Source: CAIJXJ01 sp964445115
GTDB taxonomy: Bacteria; Pseudomonadota; Gammaproteobacteria; Burkholderiales; Methylophilaceae
DNA: 37,041 bases
Reading direction: 5' to 3'
Assembly: GCA_964445115.1 (NCBI GenBank)
Contig: CAYUJU010000026.1
Location: forward strand, 1-37,041
In this document: piece by piece, positions 14,934 to 23,751 of the stretch
Layout of the letters: each line of letters begins with the position of its first letter
Position numbering within the stretch: position 1 is the first letter of the stretch
Notes under the pieces: generated by a model
Databases searched by the model: none
Seen by the model: only the letters and a program-made list of their open reading frames with translations
Told to the model about the DNA's origin: nothing
Made by a program: the position numbers and the translations under genes

Positions 14934-15893
14934 ATGTCTGAACTGTTAAAACGGATTGATGCCCGCACCAAGCTGGCCGGTTCCAATAAGCTGGAAATGC
15001 TGCTGTTTTCGCTGGGCAGGGACCAGCGCAGCGGCCGTGAGGAAACCTTCGGCATCAACGTGTTCAAAGTGCGTGAGGTCATGCGCGTGCCGGAAATCAC
15101 CCGCGCGCCGGACATGCCGCCGTCCGTAGAAGGCATGGTCAGCCTGCGCGGCAGCCTGGTGCCGGTGATCGACCTGATCAAGTACGTCGGCATCCAGAAC
15201 GACAGCTCACCGCAGATCATGATCGTGACCGAATACAACGGCCACACTCAGGGGTTTCTGGTCGAAAGCGTGGACACCATCCTGCGTATCGACTGGTCGT
15301 CGATGAAAGTCCCGCCCGAAATGCTGACCGTGCAGATGGGCGGCCTGATCACCGCGGTAACCGAACTCAAGGACGGCCGCATCGTCATGATGATGGACGT
15401 GGAAAAAATCCTGGCGGAAACCTCCAGCTATGCCGATGACGCCACGATTGCCGCCCTCACCCCGCTGAACCTGGGGGAAAAAACCGTATTCTTCACCGAC
15501 GACTCGGTGGTTGCCCGCAAGCAGATCCAGAAGACCCTGGAAGCACTCGGCATAAAGTACATGTTCGCCACCAACGGCAAGGAAGCGCTGATCGAACTGC
15601 AAAAGGTCGCGGCGCGCGCGGATGTCCTGCACCAGCCGGTACGGGACTACATCCAACTGATCCTCACCGACGTGGAAATGCCGGAAATGGACGGTTACGT
15701 CCTGACCCGCAGCATCAAGAGCGATCCGCGCTTCAGCGGCATCCCGGTGCTGATGCACTCATCGCTTTCCAGCGATGCCAACCAGCAATTGGGCAGGTCG
15801 GTCGGGGTGGACGAGTACGTACCGAAGTTCGAGCCGATCAAACTGGCGGAAGTGCTGTCCCGTCTGCTGTCCTCTACGAATAAACCCCATTGA
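14934..15893 (+). CDS. cheV: Chemotaxis coupling protein CheV (first copy)
   Basis: A 319-residue CheW-REC fusion. The CheW-like domain (about 20-165) contains FGINVFKVREVMRVPEIT and VEGMVSLRGSLVPVIDL. The receiver domain (about 180-315) has FFTDDSV acidic residues, phospho-acceptor Asp in LILTDVEMPEMDG and the late K in YVPKFEP. It couples receptors to CheA and is tuned by phosphorylation. The stop overlaps a TTG of the next cheV frame. Its sequence is close to the second copy (for example RIDARTKLAGSNK against SIDARTKLAGSNK), so they are tandem paralogues. Confidence 0.94.
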   Translation: MSELLKRIDARTKLAGSNKLEMLLFSLGRDQRSGREETFGINVFKVREVMRVPEITRAPDMPPSVEGMVSLRGSLVPVIDLIKYVGIQNDSSPQIMIVTEYNGHTQGFLVESVDTILRIDWSSMKVPPEMLTVQMGGLITAVTELKDGRIVMMMDVEKILAETSSYADDATIAALTPLNLGEKTVFFTDDSVVARKQIQKTLEALGIKYMFATNGKEALIELQKVAARADVLHQPVRDYIQLILTDVEMPEMDGYVLTRSIKSDPRFSGIPVLMHSSLSSDANQQLGRSVGVDEYVPKFEPIKLAEVLSRLLSSTNKPH

Positions 15894-15913
15894 TCGCGAG
15901 GGATTCAAGACCA

Positions 15914-16849
15914 ATGTCCAGCGAAAACAATCCTACCCTGCTAGACTCGATTGACGCTCGCACCAAACTGGCGGGATCGAACAAGATGGAAATCCTCTTG
16001 TTCTCGCTCGGTAGCAAGGAAATTTTTGGCATCAACGTGTTCAAGGTACGCGAAGTCACCAACACGCCCAAGATCACCAAAACCCCGAATGTGCCCGGCG
16101 GCGTACGCGGGTTCATCTCCCTGCGCGGCAATATCATTCCGGTGATTGCCCTGAGCAACTTCATCAACGTGAACGAGTCCTCCAAGTGCACCGATGAAAC
16201 CCTCATCGTCACGGAGTTCAACCGCCACACGCAGGGCTTTCTGGTCCACAGCGTGGATCGCATCATCCGCGTCGACTGGGACAAGGTCAAACCACCGCAG
16301 GACATGCTGGCAGGGACCGAAGCGCTGATCACCGCCATCACCGAACTGCCGGACGGCCGCCTGATCTCGATTCTGGATGTGGAGCAGTTACTGGCCTCCA
16401 CCCTTGGGGAAACGCAAGTACCGGAACTGGCGCGCCTCAACGACACCTCCGACCGTTACATTTTCTTTGCCGACGACTCACAGGTCGCCCGCAAGAACAT
16501 CGTATCGGTACTGGACCGCATGGGCATCAAGTACCAGCAGGCCAGCAACGGGCTGGAGGCATGGGAAAAACTCAAGAGCCTCGCCGCCCGTGCCACGCAA
16601 GATGGGCGCCCGCTGTACGAATCGTTGCGCCTGATCCTGACCGATGCCGAAATGCCGGAAATGGATGGTTACGTGCTGACCAAGAACATCAAGAGCGACC
16701 GGCGTTTTGATGGCATCCCCATCGTGATGCACTCGTCGCTGTCCTCGCAGGCGAACAAGACCATGGGCATGCAGGCCGGCGTGGATGCCTACGTGCCGAA
16801 GTTCGACCCGGTCATCCTGTCGGAAACTCTCCGACCGCTGCTCGTTTAA
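15914..16849 (+). CDS. cheV: Chemotaxis coupling protein CheV (second copy)
   Basis: A 311-residue CheW-REC protein paralogous to the preceding gene, with the same domain order. The CheW part has FGINVFKVREVTNTPKIT and VRGFISLRGNIIPVIAL; the receiver has FFADDSQ, Asp in LILTDAEMPEMDG, and YVPKFDP. Relative to the first copy it lacks the short RDQRSGREE insertion after the first strand. The ATG at 15914 is chosen; GAGGG at 15898-15902 is a rather distant Shine-Dalgarno. A TTG at 15890 would add eight residues and overlap the first cheV by 4 nt. Two tandem CheV proteins could connect different receptors to one CheA. Confidence 0.93.
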   Translation: MSSENNPTLLDSIDARTKLAGSNKMEILLFSLGSKEIFGINVFKVREVTNTPKITKTPNVPGGVRGFISLRGNIIPVIALSNFINVNESSKCTDETLIVTEFNRHTQGFLVHSVDRIIRVDWDKVKPPQDMLAGTEALITAITELPDGRLISILDVEQLLASTLGETQVPELARLNDTSDRYIFFADDSQVARKNIVSVLDRMGIKYQQASNGLEAWEKLKSLAARATQDGRPLYESLRLILTDAEMPEMDGYVLTKNIKSDRRFDGIPIVMHSSLSSQANKTMGMQAGVDAYVPKFDPVILSETLRPLLV

Positions 16850-16881
16850 TTTCAAAATACATGCAAGTTCTGGAGTCGTGA

Positions 16882-17271
16882 ATGGCTGACAAAAACCTGA
16901 AATTCCTGATTGTGGATGACTTTTCGACCATGCGTCGAATCGTGCGCAACCTGCTGAAGGAACTCGGATACACCAATGCGGACGAGGCCGAAGATGGTGT
17001 CGTTGCCCTGCAAAAGCTCAAGGGTGGTGGTTTCCAGTTCGTCGTGAGCGACTGGAATATGCCCAACATGACGGGCATCGAACTGCTACGTGCCGTCCGC
17101 GCTGATGCCGAACTAAAGCACCTGCCAGTGCTGATGGTCACGGCAGAAGCCAAGAAGGAAAACATCATCGAAGCCGCCCAGGCGGGCGCCAGCGGCTATG
17201 TCGTGAAGCCTTTCACCGCGGCAACGCTGGAAGAAAAGCTGAACAAGGTTTTTGAAAAACACGGCCTGTAA
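16882..17271 (+). CDS. cheY: Chemotaxis response regulator CheY
   Basis: A 129-residue single-domain receiver that carries phosphoryl groups from CheA to the flagellar switch. D12, D13 and phospho-acceptor D57 (VVSDWNMPNM), the switch Thr in LMVTAEAKKENI, the switch Tyr in GYVVKPF and the conserved Lys are all present, matching classic CheY residue by residue. It is 10 nt upstream of cheZ, which encodes its phosphatase. Confidence 0.97.
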   Translation: MADKNLKFLIVDDFSTMRRIVRNLLKELGYTNADEAEDGVVALQKLKGGGFQFVVSDWNMPNMTGIELLRAVRADAELKHLPVLMVTAEAKKENIIEAAQAGASGYVVKPFTAATLEEKLNKVFEKHGL

Positions 17272-17282
17272 GGAGAAGACGC

Positions 17283-18041
17283 GTGAGTAACGAATCCGGC
17301 GATTCCGACGAACTCGAAGCACTATTCGACAGCATTCTGGAAGCCAACACCGACAAGTTGGCCCCCACTGCGCCTGCGCCCAGCGCCGCACCCGTAGCGG
17401 TTGCCAGCGAATCCGCCATTGCCTCCGCGACGACCGGCGGCGGCGCCCTGCACTCGCAGATTGGCCATCTCACCCGCGCACTGCATGACACCATGCGCGA
17501 ACTTGGCTACGACAAGACGCTGGAACGTGCCGTTGGCAAGATGCCAGACACGCGTGACCGCTTGAACTACATTTCCACCCTGACTGAACAGGCCGCCGTC
17601 AAGACGCTTAACGCCGTCGAAGAGGCCAAGCCTATGCAGCAGAAGCTGGAAACAGAAGCGGTTCAATTGTCCGCCAAATGGCAGGATCTGTTCGAGCGCA
17701 AGCTGGATGCCGAACAGTTCAAGGCTCTGGTGCACCAGACCCGACAGTATCTGGGTGACGTCCCGCTGAACACCAAGGCTACCAACGCCAAGTTGATGGA
17801 CATCGTGGTGGCGCAGGACTATCAGGACCTCACCGGGCAGGTACTCAAGAAGCTGTCCGACACCGTACAGCAACTCGAGAATCAGCTGGTCGCCCTGCTG
17901 ATCGAGAGCCTGCCGGAAGACAAGAAAAAGGAAATGGATTCCTCACTGCTCAATGGGCCGGTGATCAATGCAGATGGCCGCAGTGATGTTGTGACCAACC
18001 AGGCACAGGTCGACGAGTTGCTGGAAAGCCTGGGCTTCTGA
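17283..18041 (+). CDS. cheZ: CheY-P phosphatase CheZ
   Basis: A 252-residue CheZ starting with GTG at 17283, preceded by AAGGAGAAG. The long helical hairpin includes the catalytic-helix motif AQDYQDLTGQVLKKL (from about 177). The C-terminal peptide QAQVDELLESLGF is the CheY-binding tail. The N-terminal 55 residues are Ala/Pro-rich and probably disordered. It dephosphorylates CheY-P and ends the tumble or reversal signal. CheZ is typical of gamma- and betaproteobacteria, which helps to place the organism. Confidence 0.95.
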   Translation: MSNESGDSDELEALFDSILEANTDKLAPTAPAPSAAPVAVASESAIASATTGGGALHSQIGHLTRALHDTMRELGYDKTLERAVGKMPDTRDRLNYISTLTEQAAVKTLNAVEEAKPMQQKLETEAVQLSAKWQDLFERKLDAEQFKALVHQTRQYLGDVPLNTKATNAKLMDIVVAQDYQDLTGQVLKKLSDTVQQLENQLVALLIESLPEDKKKEMDSSLLNGPVINADGRSDVVTNQAQVDELLESLGF

Positions 18042-18081
18042 TCCCCCGAAACAGCGGCAGCATTAATGCAAGGATGGAAAT

Positions 18082-19926
18082 ATGAGTGATTTTGCCGGCA
18101 TGGAAGACATGTTGCAGGATTTCCTGACGGAAGCGTCGGATCTGCTGTCGGGCGTCGACAACAAGCTGGTCGATCTGGAAAAACACCCGGAAGACAAGGA
18201 ACTGCTCAACGAGATTTTTCGCGGTTTCCACACCATCAAGGGTGGCGCAGGGTTCCTGAACGCCACCGAAATGGTCAAGCTCTGCCACCGGACGGAAAAC
18301 CTGTTCGACAAGCTGCGGAATGGCGAACTGCACCTGACCCCTGCCACCATGGACGTGATCATGGCGGCGACTGGCATCGTGCGTGACATGTTTGCTGAGC
18401 TTTCGCAATCCCGACAACCCTCCCCTGCAGACGCCGCCATCATTGCTGCGCTGGATGCGGTGTTGGAAGGGCAGGCAGTCACGGCACCTGCAACCGAAGC
18501 ACCCGCAGCGGCAGCCAGCACACCGGCATCGCAAGAAGGCGAACCTGACTGGGGTATGTTGCTGCATGCGCTGGTTGGGGGCGATCACCCGGTAGCCACG
18601 GCACCGTCTGCACCAGTACCGGTGCCGGCTGCTCCGTCTTTGGAAGCCGTTGCTGCGCCAGCCAAGGCGGCAGCCCCTGCCCCCGCGCGCGCCGCCTCGG
18701 CACCTGGCGCCAGCGCGGTCGCTGTCGCCGCGAAGGATACGACAATCCGCGTCGATACGGCCCGCCTCGACCAGGTGCTCAATCTGTCAGGCGAAATCGG
18801 TCTGACCAAGAACCGTCTGACCTGCATCCGCACCGCCATCATGCAGGGCAAGGTCGATCACGAGACCATCAAAGATCTGGACGAGGCCGTCAGCCAGCTG
18901 GATCTCCTGGTCGGGGACCTGCAAAGCGCAGTGATGAAGACTCGCATGCAGCCGATCGGCCGCCTGTTCCAGAAATACCCCCGCTTGGCACGCGACGTGG
19001 CGCGTCAGCTGGGCAAGGACGTCGAACTGGTCCTCTCCGGTGAAGAGACGGAAATCGACAAGACCATGATTGAGGATCTGAACGATCCGCTGGTCCACCT
19101 GATTCGCAACGCGGTTGACCATGGTGTCGACAGTCCCGAAGAGCGTGCAGCCGCAGGCAAGCCGGCCAAGGCGCTGGTGCACCTCTCCGCCGAGCAGGTC
19201 GGCGACCATATCGTGATTGAGATCAGCGACGATGGTCGTGGCATTCGACCCGACGTCGTACGTCAGAAGGCGCTGGACAAGGGCCTGATCGACATCGAAA
19301 CCGCGAACAGCCTGGATGAACGCCAGAGCCTGAACCTGATCTTCCTGCCCGGATTCTCCACCAAGGACCAGATTTCAGACGTTTCTGGTCGTGGCGTCGG
19401 CATGGACGTGGTGAAGACCAACATCCAGAACCTGAACGGACGCGTGGATGTTACCTCCACGGTCGGCCAGGGGTCGACCTTCCGCATCATGCTGCCGCTG
19501 ACGCTGGCGATACTGCCGGTGCTGATGGTCCGACTCGGGGATCAGCCGTTTGCCGTGCCGCTCTCCATGGTCCGGGAAATCCTGCCGATTCGCTCGGAAG
19601 ACGTCCAGCGCGTCTCGGGCAAGGCCACCATGATCGTGCGCGAAGAAGTCCTGCCGATTCGCACCCTATCCGACCTGATCGGCTGGGAGCAAGCGGCGGT
19701 ACCGGCCTTTGGGGTGCTGCTGCAACATGGTGAAAGTGATTTCATCCTGGCCATCGACAGCTTTATCGGGCAGGCAGACGTGGTCATCAAGCCACTCAAC
19801 GACATCAAGCCCAAGGGCATCGCCGGTGCGACGCTGACTGGCGATGGTGCCATCGTGCTGGTGCTGGATATGGAAGAACTGCTCAGCATGCAGACGCAGG
19901 ACACACGCGCCACGCTCTTCGCCTGA
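18082..19926 (+). CDS. cheA: Chemotaxis histidine kinase CheA
   Basis: A 614-residue kinase. The P1/HPt domain (about 5-108) has phospho-acceptor H50 in FRGFHTIKGGAGF. A long Ala/Pro-rich linker (about 110-215) contains only a short GEPDWGMLLHALVGG segment and no visible folded P2 domain. P3 dimerisation starts near 217 (VDTARLDQVLNLSGEIG). The ATPase has HLIRNAVDHGVDSPEERAA, DDGRGIRPD and GRGVGMDVV. The P5 CheW-like domain begins near 460 and ends ILVLDMEELL. It phosphorylates CheY and CheV in response to receptors. AAGGATGGAAAT precedes the ATG. It is the last che gene; two hairpins follow it. Confidence 0.97.
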   Translation: MSDFAGMEDMLQDFLTEASDLLSGVDNKLVDLEKHPEDKELLNEIFRGFHTIKGGAGFLNATEMVKLCHRTENLFDKLRNGELHLTPATMDVIMAATGIVRDMFAELSQSRQPSPADAAIIAALDAVLEGQAVTAPATEAPAAAASTPASQEGEPDWGMLLHALVGGDHPVATAPSAPVPVPAAPSLEAVAAPAKAAAPAPARAASAPGASAVAVAAKDTTIRVDTARLDQVLNLSGEIGLTKNRLTCIRTAIMQGKVDHETIKDLDEAVSQLDLLVGDLQSAVMKTRMQPIGRLFQKYPRLARDVARQLGKDVELVLSGEETEIDKTMIEDLNDPLVHLIRNAVDHGVDSPEERAAAGKPAKALVHLSAEQVGDHIVIEISDDGRGIRPDVVRQKALDKGLIDIETANSLDERQSLNLIFLPGFSTKDQISDVSGRGVGMDVVKTNIQNLNGRVDVTSTVGQGSTFRIMLPLTLAILPVLMVRLGDQPFAVPLSMVREILPIRSEDVQRVSGKATMIVREEVLPIRTLSDLIGWEQAAVPAFGVLLQHGESDFILAIDSFIGQADVVIKPLNDIKPKGIAGATLTGDGAIVLVLDMEELLSMQTQDTRATLFA

Positions 19927-19933
19927 TAGCCCT

Positions 19934-19999
19934 CTCCCGTCACGGGAGCAAACGACCGAGATATAGAGGGGATGCGGGGAGACGATTTGATCGTCTCCC
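19934..19999 (+). repeat. Two hairpins in the cheA to EAL-HDOD gap
   Basis: CTCCCG-TCA-CGGGAG occupies 19934-19948. GGGAGACGAT-TTG-ATCGTCTCCC occupies 19977-19999, a perfect 10-bp stem with a 3-nt loop. Neither is followed by a T run, so neither is a classic terminator. They may stabilise or process the che mRNA, or the second could be a protein-binding dyad. Confidence 0.5.
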
Positions 20000-20088
20000 A
20001 ACCCGGCAGGCGTGGTAGATCGTATCGTGGCAGAGAAGCACGCATCCTGATAACCTAGCAGGCTATAAAACAGCTTTTTTGGAACATC

Positions 20089-21303
20089 ATGCAAGATCAC
20101 GCCTTTATCGGCAGACAGCCGATCCTCGACCAGCATCAGCAGATCATGGGGTATGAACTGCTGTTCCGCCACGATGCCGCCGCCGTCGGCGCGGTCATTG
20201 AAGACGACCTCAAGGCCTGCGCACGCGTGCTGATCAATACCCTCTCGGACATGGGCGCCCAGTGGTTGCTGGGAGACAAGCTCGCCTTCATCAATGTGAA
20301 TGAAGAAATGCTGCACAGCGACCTGCTGGAACTGCTGCCCCCCAAGCGTACGGTGCTGGAGATCCTCGAGACCGTTCCGCCCTCCGAGGCCGTGGTTGCC
20401 CGTTGCCTGGAACTGCGCAAACAGGGGTTCATGATCGCACTGGATGACCACGAGCCCAGCCCAGAACTCGAGCCGCTGATGGCCTGCGCAGACTACATCA
20501 AGATCGACATCATGCAGACAGGCCTGGAAAAAGCGGCCCAGATCGTCAAACAGGCCAAGCACTACCCGGTCAAGATCGTAGCCGAAAAGGTCGAGACACG
20601 GCAGCAATTCGACGCCTGCCATGAACTCGGATTCCACTTTTTCCAGGGCTACTATTTCGCGCACCCTGAAACACTGACGGCGAAGGTGATCAACCCATCC
20701 TACGCTGCCGTGCTGGACCTCCTCAATCTGGTCAGCAAGGACGCCGACACGGCGGAGGTCGAAAGCGGCTTCAAGCGCGACCCCGCCCTGTCGTTCAAGT
20801 TGTTGCGTTATATCAATTCCGTCGGCTTCGGCTTGTCCTGCGAGATCCACTCCATCCGCCATGCCCTGAGCATTCTGGGCACCAAGCAGCTATACCGCTG
20901 GCTGACGCTGTTGATGGTCACGGCAGGCGAGAACACCACGACCCCGGCACTGATGAAGACCGCGATTACGCGCGGCCGCCTGACTGAATTGCTGGGGGAA
21001 ACCTATTTTGACAAGACCAACCGCGACAACCTGTTCATCGTAGGCGTGTTCTCGCTGCTGGACGCCATGCTGGAAATGCCGATCGAACAGGTGCTGGAGA
21101 AGGTGAATCTCCCGGAGGCGATCACAGAGGCCCTGCTGTCAGAAGAAGGCATTTACGGCCCCTTCCTGCAGTTGGCCAAGGCCTGTGAGGAAGAAGATCG
21201 AGCACGAGTCACCATGCTGGCCGAATCGCTGCAGTTTGATCCCAACAAAGTCAACGACTGCCACATCGCGGCGCTGGCCTGGGTGGAAGGTCTGGGCATA
21301 TGA
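20089..21303 (+). CDS. EAL-HDOD signalling protein (YuxH-like)
   Basis: A 404-residue cytoplasmic protein with an EAL-like domain (about 5-190) and an HDOD domain (about 195-400). In the EAL part, YELLFR (E23), FINVN, LEILET, K138 (IKID), E166 (VAEKVET) and FFQGYYF keep most metal and substrate positions. The usual DDFGTGYSS loop is replaced by DDHEPSPEL, so phosphodiesterase activity is doubtful and it may only bind c-di-GMP or partners. EAL-HDOD proteins of this type regulate motility and pili in other proteobacteria. The stop overlaps the pilU start by 4 nt (ATGA). No strong Shine-Dalgarno precedes the ATG at 20089. Confidence 0.9.
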   Translation: MQDHAFIGRQPILDQHQQIMGYELLFRHDAAAVGAVIEDDLKACARVLINTLSDMGAQWLLGDKLAFINVNEEMLHSDLLELLPPKRTVLEILETVPPSEAVVARCLELRKQGFMIALDDHEPSPELEPLMACADYIKIDIMQTGLEKAAQIVKQAKHYPVKIVAEKVETRQQFDACHELGFHFFQGYYFAHPETLTAKVINPSYAAVLDLLNLVSKDADTAEVESGFKRDPALSFKLLRYINSVGFGLSCEIHSIRHALSILGTKQLYRWLTLLMVTAGENTTTPALMKTAITRGRLTELLGETYFDKTNRDNLFIVGVFSLLDAMLEMPIEQVLEKVNLPEAITEALLSEEGIYGPFLQLAKACEEEDRARVTMLAESLQFDPNKVNDCHIAALAWVEGLGI

Positions 21304-22493
21304 ACCACGAACAGGCGCTGAGCTACATGCATGGTCTTCTCCGGACCATGCTGGAGAAGAAGGCCTCGGACCTGTTCATCTCGGCGGATTTCCCGCCCGC
21401 CATGAAGATCGACGGCAAGATGACGCCCGTCACGCCGCAGAAGCTGACCGGTGTGCATACCAAGGCTTTCGCCTATGCGCTGATGAACGAAAAACAGCGC
21501 GCCAGCTTCGAGCAGGAAAAAGAATGCAATTTCGCCATCTGGCCAAAGGAAATCGGGCGTTTCCGCGTGAACGTCTTCGTCCAGCAGGAGCAAGTCGGCA
21601 TGGTGTTGCGCACCATCACGACAAAAATCCCCAACTTTGACGAGATGGGCCTGCCGCAGCAACTGAAGGAAGTGATGATGGCCAAACGCGGCCTCATCAT
21701 CCTGGTCGGGGGGACGGGTTCTGGCAAGTCAACCACGCTGGCCGCACTGATCGATTACCGCAACGAGCATTCCTACGGGCACATCATCACCATCGAAGAT
21801 CCGGTGGAGTATGTGCACCCGAGCAAGAACTGTCTGATCACGCACCGTGAGGTCGGACGCGACACGCTGGACTGGTTCCCGGCGCTGAAAAACACGCTGC
21901 GGCAAGCACCGGACGTGATCCTGATCGGTGAAATCCGCGACCGCGAGACCATGGAGTTCGCCCTCGCCTTCGCTGAAACAGGGCACCTGTGCATGGCCAC
22001 GTTGCACGCCAACAATTCCAATCAGGCGATCGACCGCATCATCAACTTCTTCCCGGAAGAACGTCATGCCCAGTTGCACATGGACCTGTCGCTCAACCTG
22101 CGCGCCTTTGTTTCACAGCGCCTGGTACCGAAAAAGGGTGGCGGGCGCTGCGCCGCCATCGAGATCCTGCTGAACTCCCCACTGGTCGCCGACCTGATCC
22201 TGAAGGGCGAGACCAACATGATCAAGGAAGCCATGTCCAAATCAGTGGAACTGGGCATGCAAACCTTCGACCAGGCACTCTTCAACCTTGCCGAGGAAGG
22301 GCGCATCACCGAAGAGGATGCCCTGCGCAATGCCGACTCGATCAACGAACTGCGCCTCAAGTTCAAGCTCCACAGTAAGAACTCATCGGTCAAGGATGCC
22401 GGCTCACGTATCGACCATCTCTCCTTGCATGAGGACGAGCCCAAGGAAGAAGAGAGCGAGGAAACACCTTCATCAGCCAAACCGGCTGCCTGA
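21300..22493 (+). CDS. pilU: Type IV pilus retraction ATPase PilU
   Basis: A 397-residue PilT/PilU-family secretion ATPase. Walker A is GGTGSGKST (137-145), followed by ITIEDPVEYVH, the Asp-box REVGRDTLDWF, Walker B DVILIGEIRDRETM and HLCMATLHANNS. PilU rather than PilT is indicated by SDLFISADFPPAMKIDGKM, VFVQQEQVGMVLR and the long acidic C-terminal tail (about 355-397). It assists PilT-driven pilus retraction at the inner-membrane base. pilT, its usual neighbour, is not in the window; instead the gene is translationally coupled to an EAL-HDOD protein. Confidence 0.93.
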   Translation: MNHEQALSYMHGLLRTMLEKKASDLFISADFPPAMKIDGKMTPVTPQKLTGVHTKAFAYALMNEKQRASFEQEKECNFAIWPKEIGRFRVNVFVQQEQVGMVLRTITTKIPNFDEMGLPQQLKEVMMAKRGLIILVGGTGSGKSTTLAALIDYRNEHSYGHIITIEDPVEYVHPSKNCLITHREVGRDTLDWFPALKNTLRQAPDVILIGEIRDRETMEFALAFAETGHLCMATLHANNSNQAIDRIINFFPEERHAQLHMDLSLNLRAFVSQRLVPKKGGGRCAAIEILLNSPLVADLILKGETNMIKEAMSKSVELGMQTFDQALFNLAEEGRITEEDALRNADSINELRLKFKLHSKNSSVKDAGSRIDHLSLHEDEPKEEESEETPSSAKPAA

Positions 22494-22501
22494 GTCATCG
22501 C

Positions 22502-22822
22502 ATGGAAATCACCCTGATTCTGGCCATTGTCGGCCTCACCTGGTTCTGGCTGGATAGCCTGCATGTGCGCGAACTTGCCGTTGCAGCCGGCAAACGCGCC
22601 GCAGAACAATACCAGCTGCAATTTCTGGACGAATCCGTCGCCAACACCCGGCTATGGGCGGCGCGTGACCAGGACGGGCGCATGCGCCTGCAGCGTACCT
22701 ACCATTTTGAAGTCAGCGACACGGGGGCGGAGCGCCTGCCCTGCAGCGTGACCCTGCTCGGCAACAAGGTTGAAAAACTAGACATGCCGCCCTATCGCGA
22801 CAACGTCGTACGCCTCTATTAA
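22502..22822 (+). CDS. DUF3301-family single-pass membrane protein
   Basis: A 106-residue protein with one N-terminal membrane helix (about 3-18) and a soluble remainder resembling DUF3301 proteins: LDSLHVRELAVAAGKRAAEQ, LQFLDESVA and MRLQRTYHFEVSDTG. No function is known. It lies 8 nt after pilU and 3 nt before gluQ, so it is co-transcribed with both. Confidence 0.8.
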   Translation: MEITLILAIVGLTWFWLDSLHVRELAVAAGKRAAEQYQLQFLDESVANTRLWAARDQDGRMRLQRTYHFEVSDTGAERLPCSVTLLGNKVEKLDMPPYRDNVVRLY

Positions 22823-22825
22823 GCA

Positions 22826-23731
22826 ATGACGCAAGCGGGTTATCGCGGCCGCTTCGCCCCCTCCCCGACCGGCCCGCTCCATATTGGCTCCCTGATTGCT
22901 GCTGTTGGCAGTTACCTCGAAGCCCGTACCCGTGGTGGCGAGTGGCTGGTGCGCATGGAAGACCTGGACCCGCCGCGCGAAATGCCGGGGGCGGCAGACG
23001 GGATTCTTCGTACGCTTGAAGCTTATGGTTTCGAATGGGAGGGGCCGGTGATGTATCAAAGCCAGCGCACCACGGTCTACGAGGCTGCGCTGGAACAGCT
23101 CCAACAACGTGGCCTGCTCTACCCCTGCGCATGTACCCGCAAGGAAATCGCGGATTCTGCCGTGCAGGGCATCGAGGGTCCGGTCTATCCTGGCACTTGC
23201 CGGCATGGCCTGGCTGCGGACAAATCGCCACGCGCCTGGCGGATTCGCGTAGAGGACCGCGACATCGGCTTCCACGATGCCTTACAGGGCTGGATCAGCC
23301 AGAACCTGTCCAGGGACATCGGCGACTTCGTGCTGAAACGGGCGGACGGCTACTATGCGTATCAGCTGGCGGTCGTGGTGGATGATGCCGAACAGGGCGT
23401 GACCCACGTGGTACGCGGCGCAGACCTCATCGACTCCACTCCACGCCAGATATATTTGCAGCAGGTGCTGGACATGCCCACGCCGCAATACATTCACCTG
23501 CCAGTGGCAGCCAATGCCGAGGGAGAAAAGCTCAGCAAGCAGACGCGGGCGGCGGCCCTCGATCCGGCGCACCCAGTGCCGGCACTCTGGCAGGCGCTGG
23601 CGTTTCTCGGCCAACAGCCTCCGCCAACGCTACGCCTCGCAGATTTGCCCACGCTCTGGTCATGGGCCAGGCAGCATTGGACTCTGGCCCGGATACCTCC
23701 CGTTCGCGCCCTCCGGCTTACCCCGGAGTGA
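22826..23731 (+). CDS. gluQRS: Glutamyl-queuosine tRNA(Asp) synthetase
   Basis: A 301-residue GluQ-RS, a truncated glutamyl-tRNA synthetase paralogue that attaches glutamate to queuosine in tRNA(Asp) and lacks an anticodon-binding domain. The HIGH-like motif is RFAPSPTGPLHIGSL (9-23) and the KMSKS equivalent is GEKLSKQTR. The zinc site is C101xC103...Y121xxxC125 (YPCACTRKE, VYPGTCRHG), distinctive for this family. LVRMEDLDPPRE also fits. It has no Shine-Dalgarno of its own and starts 3 nt after the DUF3301 stop, suggesting coupling. It is convergent with the receptor gene downstream. Confidence 0.95.
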   Translation: MTQAGYRGRFAPSPTGPLHIGSLIAAVGSYLEARTRGGEWLVRMEDLDPPREMPGAADGILRTLEAYGFEWEGPVMYQSQRTTVYEAALEQLQQRGLLYPCACTRKEIADSAVQGIEGPVYPGTCRHGLAADKSPRAWRIRVEDRDIGFHDALQGWISQNLSRDIGDFVLKRADGYYAYQLAVVVDDAEQGVTHVVRGADLIDSTPRQIYLQQVLDMPTPQYIHLPVAANAEGEKLSKQTRAAALDPAHPVPALWQALAFLGQQPPPTLRLADLPTLWSWARQHWTLARIPPVRALRLTPE

Positions 23732-23751
23732 CGTGAAGGGACTGTTGCGGT

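Noticed and set aside
20060..20080. GCT-ATAAAAC-AGC followed by six T as a terminator before the EAL-HDOD gene
   Set aside because: The stem is only three base pairs and lies within 10 nt of the start codon.
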